NCBI GenBank assembly: GCA_023634235.1
Contig: JAMKCF010000008.1
Span: 16,861,558 to 16,925,557 of the forward strand
Direction of reading: 5' to 3'
Length of the DNA: 64,000 nt
Source of the DNA: Pisaster brevispinus
Taxonomy: Eukaryota; Echinodermata; Asteroidea; Forcipulatida; Asteriidae
Shown here: piece by piece, positions 22,401-31,900 of the stretch
Layout of the letters: each line of letters opens with the position of its first letter
Position numbering within the stretch: position 1 is the stretch's first letter
Notes under the pieces: generated by a model
Database searches by the model: none
The model's input: the letters and a program-made list of their open reading frames with translations, nothing else
Told to the model about the DNA's origin: nothing
Program-made: the position numbers and the translations under genes

Positions 22401-23470
22401 TTCATAAAGAAATTGGCCCCTTGCATGACGTCACTGTACCAGCACCAGTGCCTAACATGCATACCTTTCATTGGCTGAGGGTTGTGCTGGGCGTGTCACA
22501 CGAGCACGTGCTTATTGTTTGACGTCGGTGAGGCGGTGGCCTAAGAAAGGGGAGCCATAATGGCGTAGGTGACACATGAGTTCATTATTGAGCAACTAAA
22601 TTAAACCATTCCTATCCTCCAGTTTTCAACAAAACACACCATACAACCAATCTTGAAAATTGCCATCAATTAAGTTCACAAGTGTTTTTGGAGACATTAT
22701 TTTAAAATGGGTTTCAGTATCTCGGGGATTTTGCCAATCGAGATAAGATAATGCTGACCATTTTGGGTCGTCTAACTTTATCTGATTATCTTAAACGGAC
22801 GAAATATTTCTCTAGGAATATATTGGTGTGATTTTTGCATTCAGTAATAGTATCCAGTTGGAAACTAAGTACAATTGTAATCAATTTTATTGTTGGGGGT
22901 ATATCCTAAACACCCTTGTTCACTATGAATTTCAAAGTAAAATGTTTAGGTCTATACCTTGAATTTTAAATCAGGAATTTTGAACTTTTAGACCATGTAA
23001 CCAGTGACAACGCATGTTTACAAAAGAGCCACAGAGCCTGGACTCTTGCAGGCATAATTTGTACAAGGCTCAATTGAAGTAAACAGTAAATCTGATTGTG
23101 TACGGTGATTGCATTGTCTGAATGTATATAAACTTTTGATATGAAGAAAAGGGACCATCTCAAAAATTGTACAGCTGTTATTTCAACTTATAACTTAAAC
23201 TTCTTGAATTTAAGTTGGTTTTATGTCCCTAATCGACAATTTATCATATGACTAATGTGTTATCTTGCCCGCCAGAAAGTGCCCTGGCATGTATGAGGTC
23301 AGGCTTTTGTAAGTGAAGGTTACATAGGTCACATGGTCTATAACTTTGAAACATGAATATACCAAACATGTTTTTCAACTTCTCAAATGTTGAATACAAT
23401 TTCCACAGATTGGGTGACGTGTTTTCTTCAAAGGTTTTTGCTGGTCTCACCAGAAAAGATGAAGCTGTGA
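16755..23470 (+). CDS. SLC7A11-like: xCT-like amino-acid transporter, copy B, complete
   Basis: Ten coding exons: 16755-17247, 17594-17719, 18577-18679, 19318-19362, 19565-19688, 20173-20276, 20717-20813, 21401-21547, 22170-22347, 23409-23470; 1479 nt, 492 aa, no frame break. ATG 16755 is the first in-frame Met after a stop at 16716; ATG 16764 has the better context (A at -3, G at +4) and may be used instead. Length is close to human xCT (501 aa). TM1 carries GSGIFISPKGVLQNTGSVG, the substrate-backbone-binding signature. Cys149 in F-F-G-E-C-S sits where light chains make the disulfide to the SLC3 heavy chain. Arg126 (17130-17132) matches human xCT R135, and the Lys of S-I-A-K matches K198. 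At the R396 position it has Glu387 (21467-21469), a charge reversal. Expected role (family knowledge): obligate exchange of amino acids at the plasma membrane as a heterodimer; substrate set uncertain. Confidence 0.94.
17905..17955 (-). mobile_element. Penelope-like/hammerhead-like relic, minus strand
   Basis: Inverted GACGTTTC (17915-17922) and TCTTCG (17942-17947), the complement of the CGAAGA...GAAACGTC arrangement. Intron 2 of copy B. Confidence 0.4.
18845..19040. repeat. Dispersed repeat R2 in copy B intron 3
   Basis: TGACGTCA (18860), GGCCATCTTTGATGA, GTGCACGCGTGTACGCGC, CAGCCAATTATAGCC and GGCGGCCAATGCAAGG. The GCGC/CCAAT/GGCC series also occurs at 62300-62470 and, inverted, at 39900-40010. 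The short ORFs here are not genes. Confidence 0.55.
19381..19423. repeat. Poly-C/poly-A tract
   Basis: A C run immediately followed by an A run of about 30, 20 bp inside intron 4 of copy B. Lengths of such runs are unreliable in assemblies. Confidence 0.8.
21010..21290 (+). mobile_element. tRNA-derived SINE-a with duplicated flank
   Basis: GGATAGCTCATTTGGTAGGG (box A type) and a degenerate box B near 21241, then tail GCTCCAGTCAATTTGTCTTT. The preceding 21015-21180 segment recurs in direct and inverted pieces at 23500-23820. Intron 7 of copy B. Confidence 0.65.
21550..21875. mobile_element. C-rich MITE pair in copy B intron 8
   Basis: Two adjacent elements with poly-C starts, GATAGCGCCCTC-type interiors and inverted ends (GGAGATTCTGTCCCCC against a GGGGACAAAATCTCC-type end). 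The same family lies in intron 8 of copies A and E and at 62175-62260. Confidence 0.65.
22420..22515 (+). repeat. Dispersed repeat R2, copy B intron 9
   Basis: CCCCTTGCATGACGTCACTG then CATTGGCTGAGGGTTGTGC, matching 39900-39985. It occupies the same intron as the 4606 copy in gene A, so it may predate the A/B duplication. Confidence 0.6.
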
Positions 23471-23499
23471 TGTCGGAGATCCACAGACACGAAGCCGTG

Positions 23500-23820
23500 C
23501 GGATTAACCTCCGGATTAACGTACAGGTGCTCTACCAACTGAGCTATCCAGCCCTATGTTGGCGGTCTCCCTATTAGTCAATATCTTTGTTCGGGGTGCC
23601 AGTCAGAAGCCATTCAACCGTTAACTGCCGTGTAGCCAGGGCTCACACCCAAGTTTACGACCCAACCTGGGAAGCGGCAGCCACGGGATCACCTTAAGGG
23701 GATGCGACTTTTTAAATAATAAATATCAAGTAATAAACCACAAGGGAAACTGACTGGGTTTTTAGTTTTTTTATTAATTTGGGTTTGAACAAAGACAAAT
23801 TGACAGGAGCGGGACTATAT
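23500..23820 (-). mobile_element. Inverted SINE-a and flank just after copy B stop
   Basis: The reverse complement of the 21190-21260 tRNA-like region starts about 35 bp after the copy B stop codon. A direct repeat of 21015-21090 follows (ATATCAAGTAATAAACCACA). AATAAA at 23718 lies inside it and could serve as copy B's polyadenylation signal (inference). Confidence 0.6.
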
Positions 23821-24289
23821 TTATAATTTTTTTAGTAAACAACGTTCTACTGTGTAGTTTCCTGTTTGTAGGTAGAATTTTCCAATGGAAAACCAACTTT
23901 AATTTCTAAACAAAAATATTAAAAATTGATATTCACTACCAAAATAATATGCTTTGCTTTTGTTTGCACATTATTCCTCTTATTATTATTATTGTTTGCG
24001 CATAAACATCTTGCGGACAAGTTGTTAACCGCATAATTATAGCAACGATAAAATAAATGGTTGTAGAAAGTTTGAAACAGGTTTGATTTAAAGGTAAGCT
24101 GATAGCTGGTAAATACTCAAAAAAGTTAATGGCCATAAAAACTTACTTGGTTAGAAGCACTTCAGCTATTGACAGTCCAAACTATTTTGAGAAAGAATAA
24201 GTTTTCACCCCCAAAACATTTGAATCTGGAGTAAAGAATCATTTCTTAGAATTGTTGGGGGTTGACAGAGAATGCATATTTTCGTTATG

Positions 24290-24480
24290 TCCATTCGCAA
24301 GTGCTGCGAGTAGAGATGCGAATGGTACCCGCTGTCCCCACCTAGCTTAACGTGGATGGATTCGACGTTTTTGATGAACATACCGTAATATTTTGAGGCT
24401 GTTTTCTTAATAAGTAGACACTGTGTTTAGCTGTAACTTTCTGGTGACTTTTATTGTATCTTTCTTTATGGTTTTGTTTA
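24290..24480 (+). repeat. Dispersed repeat family R4, copy 3
   Basis: CATTCGCAAGTGCTGCGAGT, GATTCGACGTTTTTGATGAA and the TAACTTTCTGGTGACTTTTA blocks parallel 42405-42585 and 8885-9075. Confidence 0.6.
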
Positions 24481-25082
24481 TAGTAATATCAGCATTACAT
24501 AGACAAAACCCAATCTATGACCCTAGTTTTAAGGTTGCATATTAATTATTTTACTATACGGAAACAAGGGCTTTCAAACAGAGTTGTCTAGCTTGTCTAA
24601 TTGCAGCAATGAACAATTAAATGATTAGTTTCATTGTTTAAAAATTGCTCGTAAACAAGTTCAATAGTTGGCACCTTTACACGTGTCTTTTGTTCAAGTT
24701 TACGTCGTACATTCCTTCATAATACACAAAAATAATGATGAAAAGCAACACAGATTGTTTTTCAAATCGATTGCACCTAACAAGTATGTTAGTGTATCTC
24801 GGTTGAGGACATCTTCCCGTCTTTATGCTTTGAGGTAGTTGTATGCAGTATTCCTCAAAAGAAAACTTGGGTTTGGGAGAAAAGTCACAGCGGACTTTTC
24901 GTTTTTCGTTTTTTTCTCTTTTCTGAAAACTTGTCGTTATACTATTTGTAGCCTTTAACAACTGAATTGTTGGGTTTTTTAAAGAGTTGGTTAACTTACA
25001 TCCGCTAAGGTTCAATAAAGGCACAATGGGAAACTTTCATCAGATTAGACGGTTATTTGTTAGTGGCCACAACAAAGGTGTT

Positions 25083-25190
25083 GATGAGTCCCGCTCTTGA
25101 CACCTGCCTCTTTAAGCAAAACACTTAACCATTATTGCTGCGTCCTTCGGGTGGGACTTCGGGTGGGACTTAGATCCCGTGGGATTTGTA
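25083..25190 (+). mobile_element. SINE-b tail fragment
   Basis: AACCATTATTGCTGCGTCCT followed by TCGGGTGGGAC (partly duplicated), the tail block of the 42900-43040 SINE. Confidence 0.5.
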
Positions 25191-25439
25191 ATTCATGTAA
25201 ACAAAACAAAAACAGAGCACTTATAGCTAAGAGAAGGGACACACCCCGGTGTTTTCGGGTTCTGGTTGGCTGCAGATTTCACCACAATACCTTTTGAAAC
25301 ATCACATGGTGCCATTAATTTGAATACATTGGTCTAATATAACAATTCTGAAAGGACAAAATCTGTGAAAGTTAAAGCAAAATCGATCATCGGAATCTAG
25401 ACAAAGAGTGAACTTATGTTTTCACTGATTTCAAACTAC

Positions 25440-25570
25440 GGTTTTTACTCATTTCTCAAAAGACCATTAACATTTCAAGCAAAAGTGTCTTATGAGAAGT
25501 TTCCCACAAGGATCATCTTTATACCATGTAATTAGTTATGTGTGAAACTCTGTGAATATCTAAGCAATGG
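25440..25570 (-). repeat. Dispersed repeat R6, minus strand
   Basis: Reverse complement of 5790-5870 (TTTCCCACAAGGATCATCTT..., TTATGTGTGAAACTCTGTG). Also recognisable at 39330-39420 in the same orientation. Confidence 0.5.
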
Positions 25571-25927
25571 TGTGCACCACCTTTAGAAAATAGCCAATCT
25601 GAATTGACCGCATATGTTTTCATTTCATGTTTACATATTGAGTTCAAAATACGGTCCACTTTACTCTTATTGAATTAATATTTGTAGGTCAGAAAGGGGC
25701 GGGTGATAATTAACCTTTGCCCTGAGGACATGATGTAAATCGTGATAATGTTATACCGTACTGTTGCACTAATACAAATGCTTTATCGATGGAATCCTAT
25801 CGAGAGCCCTATTGTACTTTGAGCCTTACTGATTAATTAGAGTTGCCTAATTTGTGTTCATATTGGAATGCCTAACGAGCGTATTGCATCTTTAGTGTTA
25901 TATTAGTTTGGAGTGCAAGTGAGTGTG

Positions 25928-28900
25928 ATGGATGAGGGAAATGTTGTAGTCCAAGATGGAGATGGTGGTGCGTCTACCACTGAGTTGGAGAAACGTCTAC
26001 CAGAGGGTGATGGTATCTCCGTCAGCAACAAGGAAGACGGGGACGAGCCGGTGGAACTCAAACGGCAGATCGGGCTGGTGGGTTGCATCGCCTTCGTAGT
26101 TGGTACCGTCATCGGTTCCGGTATCTTCATCTCCCCGAAGGGCGTGCTGCAGAACACCGGCAGCGTGGGGTTGTCTCTCGTGGTCTGGGTTGCTTGCGGG
26201 ATACTGTCCACCATCGGAGCTCTCTGCTACGCCGAACTGGGGACCTGTATTACAAAATCCGGTGGTGATTTCACGTACATTTTGGAGAGTTTTGGCCCCG
26301 TGCCGGCTTTTCTACGCGTTTGGACGCTTCTCGTAGCCGTACGTACGGCATCATTTGCTGTACTTGTTATTACAGCTGCTACGTATCTTATTCAACCCTT
26401 TTTCGGTGATTGTGGAGTACCTACTCCTGTGATTCAGTTACTTGGAGCTACACTACTCGGTAAATAACACAACTGTCATAAACATTTACATTAACCCCCT
26501 ATGATCAGGTAGGACCTAAGTCGTGCCGTACTGAAGGAGCAATGAAGTTGAAAGCCATAATGACTGCGCACTTTTAATGTCACTGGGTTAGAGTTCATAA
26601 TTCCATGTCCTACCTCTGAGCTTGAAGAAAGGAAGTTCCTTCCTCCATGCTCTGAGTCAGACCTGCTATTATCGAGACGACAGTCCACCTTTAACTGAAA
26701 TTATTAGGTCTCCTTAAATTTCAGTAGATAACTCCCAATCGTTTAATGTGTGGTGACCAGACATCAACAAAATCAATACAACATTTTCCAGGAAATTCTC
26801 TTGATTTTCGTCCTCATATCCTTTTAGGGGGAAAGTGGCTTACTTTTTGATTAAAAAAAAGTAGTTTAAATCAAAAGTGGGTAATTTTTTAAGAGTAATA
26901 AATATTTGGGGGGAAAAGCTACACACCAAAACAAGATAAAATAATAGTTCCACATTGAATTTTTTTTATAGCGTTTCAGCGTTGTTTTTATGTAAGTTAA
27001 ATTGAAAATTGGTCGGATTGGTGTTCACGTAATCTCTGTTTGCTAATCTTCTTTTCTGATTATCCCCCTGATTAGCTGCCGTGTTCTGCTTGAACAGTGT
27101 GAGTGTGGCGTGGAGTAACAGAGTCCAGATTATCTTCAGTATCGCTAAAGTGCTGGGTCTAGTCATCATCATAGTATCGGGCGTGGTTCTTATGATACAA
27201 GGTGATAATTCATTTATTTATTTTGTTTACGTTTGTATCCATTGTTTACCAGTGCCGACCCTTTAGGCCGTATTCCCCTTGAATTTTACAGCTGTTTTGA
27301 ACGTTTTGACATCAAACCTTAGCGTTCAACATTATAAAGTAACCCTATGTGATTATGAGACATGACCGTAATGGCATTTTTATCAAATTCACAGTTTTAT
27401 GGGGTTCGGTTCCTATCTTACAACACTACTGTCATTACCATAAACCTAAACAATGATCTTTTGTTTGTGTGTGTGATTTTGTTTTGTTTAATTGTTTTGT
27501 TTGTTTTTGGTATTTTTTTGGGGGGGTCGTGTTTTGTTAATATTTCATAGAACCACGGTTAAAAAAACTTTCCCATATTATATACACAATAGCAAGAGCA
27601 GAAAATACCAGAACTTTTTCAACGAAAACACCAATAAAGGAATAAGTGGCAACAGTCACCCTTTTCGAAACTCCGGCTTCGTCTAATTCGGCTCAGGCCT
27701 TGGCTTCGACTTGGAGGCCCCATACCAGATGCACAAGTTTTCAAACTAACTGTCGGGGTCGAAGCCGGAGAAGAGACCGGGGTGCTAGTTTTTGATAAGG
27801 GACTTTGGCCCTTTTCGAAACCACGTCTTGGGCTGGATCTTTAGATCAGGCTCTGTCAGTTTTTAGAAAACATGTGCTTTCCTTACGGGACTTCAAACAG
27901 ACGGACGGAGCATAAGCCAGAGCCCAAAGCATGATGAGCCGTGGTTTCGATAAGGCGATACGGGCTCTGCTTTGTTTGGATGTCCATGTTAAGAGTTTAT
28001 CTTGCCTCGTCTGCTTCTTCTGCCTCTTCTGAAGGCTAATGTATAAAATTCCTTGTTCTAAGATAATCATTTATTCAGACAATGTTTAAAAAGATAACAG
28101 CCATAACATGGGAAATTGTTGTGCATCTGAAGCTCTCTATATAGTGTCACTATAGTTTTAAAAATAGACGCTATGTGCCCTGATGAAGAAATTAACAAAC
28201 ATTTTACCCTGAAGAAAGTGCGTCTGAAATCATTGTGCAACATTAGTGTTTCAAGAACATTGAGTGTGAAGGTTTTATCGGTTGATTGCCAATTATGAAT
28301 CTGCATTGTAGCAAGAAAACGTGTCTTTGAGGGTAATTCTTGCAAGAACAATGGAACAATAATGCCTAACATTTTGTCAGGAGCCATTTTTATTGTTTAC
28401 GACTTTCTGTTACTTGGACAAAGTACTTTGTGTGCCCTTCTTCCGGTCACCTTACCTCTCCCACCCTTCACCCACTTATTTTACCTTGGCAATTTATAAC
28501 TTATGGGAGGTTTTGTTAATAAAAAGGAGACACAAATTATCTGTGGCTACCTTCAACGCCAAATCCGGGTAAGACCCCCAACGGCTGGTCCAATCCACCT
28601 ATGGGATGTTTCTGACAGACCAGCTGGTCGCTTCGTCTGATGACAGAGTTTATTATTATTATTTAATAGTTTAATTACGGCAACCAAAAAGAAGGTAAAC
28701 ATGACCTTTGCTTAGGTGTAACGGATGCAGTCATAGTACACCAGTTTTATTTATTCACGTAATCAAGTAATTATCTAAAAACAAAGAAGACTCTAAAAGA
28801 TAACCGCCCTCTCTTGGCCATCCATGACGTCCTACGTAACCTTGGATAACATCAAATCGGACCAAATCTAAATTATAACGTACAGTTATAACGGGAAGTT

Positions 28901-31900
28901 ATTTAAAGTCATAACGAAGCATTTAAAACAGAGAGAAAAAGGCAAGCGTCTATAAAATGTAGTGATCGGTTTTATGGACCAAATTAAGAATAGCACAGTA
29001 GTTTAAATATTCCTCACAAATTTCTTGTTTCGATTTGGCGTGGATTAAGGTACCAGAATACCGGACAAGTTTCCAGTCAGTTTAAAAGTAAATTTTTATT
29101 TTATTCTTTCTTATTTTTATGTAATCTTATTTTATTTTATTTTATGTTATTTTATTTTATTGTATTTATTTTATTTTTTTTATTTTTATTATTATTGTTT
29201 AGTTTTTTGGGTTTTTTTGGGGGGGGGGGTCGACCATACTCTATCGCTCCCAATTACTGGGTGTTATTCATTTGACCAGTTTTTTCTGGCTTGTTCATGA
29301 AACAACAGTGGACATTTTTACAATTGTCAACTCATCACTCGAAACCTGCTGCAATCATGGTGCTAATTTCAAGGTTTGCTACATGACACATTGTTTATAC
29401 ACGTGTGCATCAAACGAAAACCCTCTTTTTTTTTAAGTGAAATCGTATTTTGATTTGTGTTTGTCTGATTCTGGAGTTTACTCTTATTTCAAAGATCACA
29501 GCATTATTCCATAGCCGGATTGAGATATGTACAGGTCGTGTTACATGCAATAACCTTCTTTTTTTCAGGAAATGTCGAGAATTTAAAAGATGGTTTCACT
29601 CCAGCCATCGAAGTTTCCGCTTCGGACATCCCCTTGGCGTTCTACTCGGGTCTTTTCGCTTATTCCGGATGGTTAGTACAAATAGGTTGTTGTTGTTTAT
29701 GTTGTTTATTATAGTTGGTGGGGGGGTTGATGTATGGAACGATTCATTTGGGGGAAGAGGGGGGCCAAGGGTTCTGAATCACCCCCCCCCCCATGGATAC
29801 GTCATTGCCTCTAAGTGCCAGGCATCCTGGGTGGTCTAGTGGTAAGACCTCTGCTCTAGAATTACAAATGTCGTGGGTTCAAATCCTTCCCGAGTAATAT
29901 ATCAGTATATTGCGTTTACAGAGCTCGGCAAAGTACTGTGTACAAAGGGTCAACACACGTCAGTGTATAGGTTAAACACAAAACTATTATTGTTGTTGTT
30001 GCTGATGCTGGAGTTGTTGTATGGTGTATTCCATTTACAATTCGAGATATTGGTATATTTGAAATTACCAATGGTTTTTCCACAATGCTCGATTTCTGAA
30101 CTCTTAATCGGTTACAGGCAATTTCTAAACTCGTAATCGGTTACAGGCAATTTCTTAACTCTTAATCGGTTACAGGCAATTTCTAAACTCTTAATCGGTT
30201 ACAGGCAATTTCTTCCCAGCTTCACAGAGGAGATTATTAATCCAGCAAGGTAAGACAATTTTAAGTACTACTCGAGTACCGTTTTTGATAGTCCTCAGAA
30301 TTGTACTCAGCTACTCGCACTCGACACTCGATAAGTCCATACTCGACACTTTATTTGGAGTCATGTGCTCGATACCTTCGGACTAAGATTTAACTACACA
30401 CGGTCAACCATTTTCCTTTGGCCCTCTTTACGTACGTTATTGCAAGGAAGAAAGCACTAGAGAAGGTCAACTTTAAGTTATCTCTAAAGTAATTAATGTT
30501 TATAAGATTGTTATGATGATAAGCACACACTGTCGTCTAAAAGTGTGTCAAAAAACATTAAACATTTTGATACCTTATGCTGTAGTTTCGTTTATGTGAG
30601 GTACTCTCCCTCGTACTCGCACTCGGAGATCCAAGTACTTGGTACTCGGTTGATTGACTCAAAACTCGGATATTGGAATAATTGGTATATAGTCTGAAAC
30701 TTGCCCTCCCCCCTCAACGGCCCAAGTCTCCACCCCCCAGTACTGCTCGGTCACCTTAGTAATAGGTAGTACTTGATACTCGACTTAAAAGTATTTGATT
30801 TCATCACTAGTTTGTTAAAGAGTTCGTTATGACTAGATTGGTGTGACGCGAAACTTCAAACTGATATTTCCTGAAGACATTGACATTGGCTGATCGAAAC
30901 GTCAAGTTGTTACATCATACCGGCATCATTATTCCAAAGCTATCACTACACTCCCACATATCACAAGCTTCTAAAACCGCTGTATAATTTAAACTAATCT
31001 TCTTTGTGTAAATAATTACCGAAATTGTTTAACAGTATTTTACAAAGTCTTCTTCACGTTTTAAAATTGTGTTAAGGAATATCCCAATTGGAATTGTCAT
31101 CTCCATGACCATCATTACGGGTGTCTACATCATGGCTAATCTAGCCTATTTTGTTGTCCTGACGCCGGCAGAGCTCCTTGCGTCAGACGCTGTTGCCTTG
31201 GTAAGTTGAAAAGACGAGAAGCTTGGATGCTAGCCAGCAAAAAACACTATAAATCCCTCCAGCTTTTATACAAAAAGGGTTCGTAAAATTATTGAAAGAG
31301 AAAAAGTAATTGCTCTCAATCTGAAAACTAGTGGCTAACCAATTTATAGAAGTACAAGTCATGCAAACATTAATATTTATATCTGATTGTCGAAGTTGAT
31401 TGAACGTATGTCAAAGTTAATTGTATTTAATGAGAAAAAAGGATATCATCGTTGCCTATTTCAATTGGCGCAATCGACGCAGTGTGTTCTATCTCATTGA
31501 AACTGGACTACTGATGTGATGATAAACAGGGTGGAGCTATGGTGGGTTTTAAAAACTTGAGAAATGGAGATAGTTTATTAACCAAGTTCCAGAATCCAAT
31601 GTTGTATCTTTAGGTGTCGTTGAGCAAAAACTCTCAGTCAGCCAACCCTGGGTTTGTTGTTAAAATGTCGTCAAGTGCCCTAAACGGGTACAACACATTT
31701 AGCACCCATCGTTTCCGGTACCCGCTGCTAAACTATAATTCAAACTGCCTCTAGCTACTGGGCTAGGCTGGTGGTCTGGTGGTTTGACATCTGAAGACCG
31801 TGGGCTCGAATCCCACCGGGTGCCACGCCTGTGCAGTTCTGAATACACAGTGCTTAACATACATCGGTGTGTAGGAAAATCACAAAATTGATTTTAACTA

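Larger units (their letters stand above)
23471..25927. other. Intergenic region, copy B to copy C
   Basis: SINE-a (23500-23820), R4 (24290-24480), SINE-b (25083-25190) and R6 (25440-25570). No gene recognised. ATTGCATCT at about 25885, roughly 40 bp before the copy C ATG, is one mismatch from the ATF4-type amino-acid-response core; weak evidence. Confidence 0.55.

Noticed and set aside
28176..28220. Second possible hammerhead core (CTGATGA at about 28178)
   Set aside because: No adjacent stem II and no correctly placed GAAA; only the 7-mer matches.
29828..29890. Candidate tRNA gene (box A and box B present)
   Set aside because: No complete acceptor stem or anticodon arm folds, and the tail continues like the SINE at 31765.
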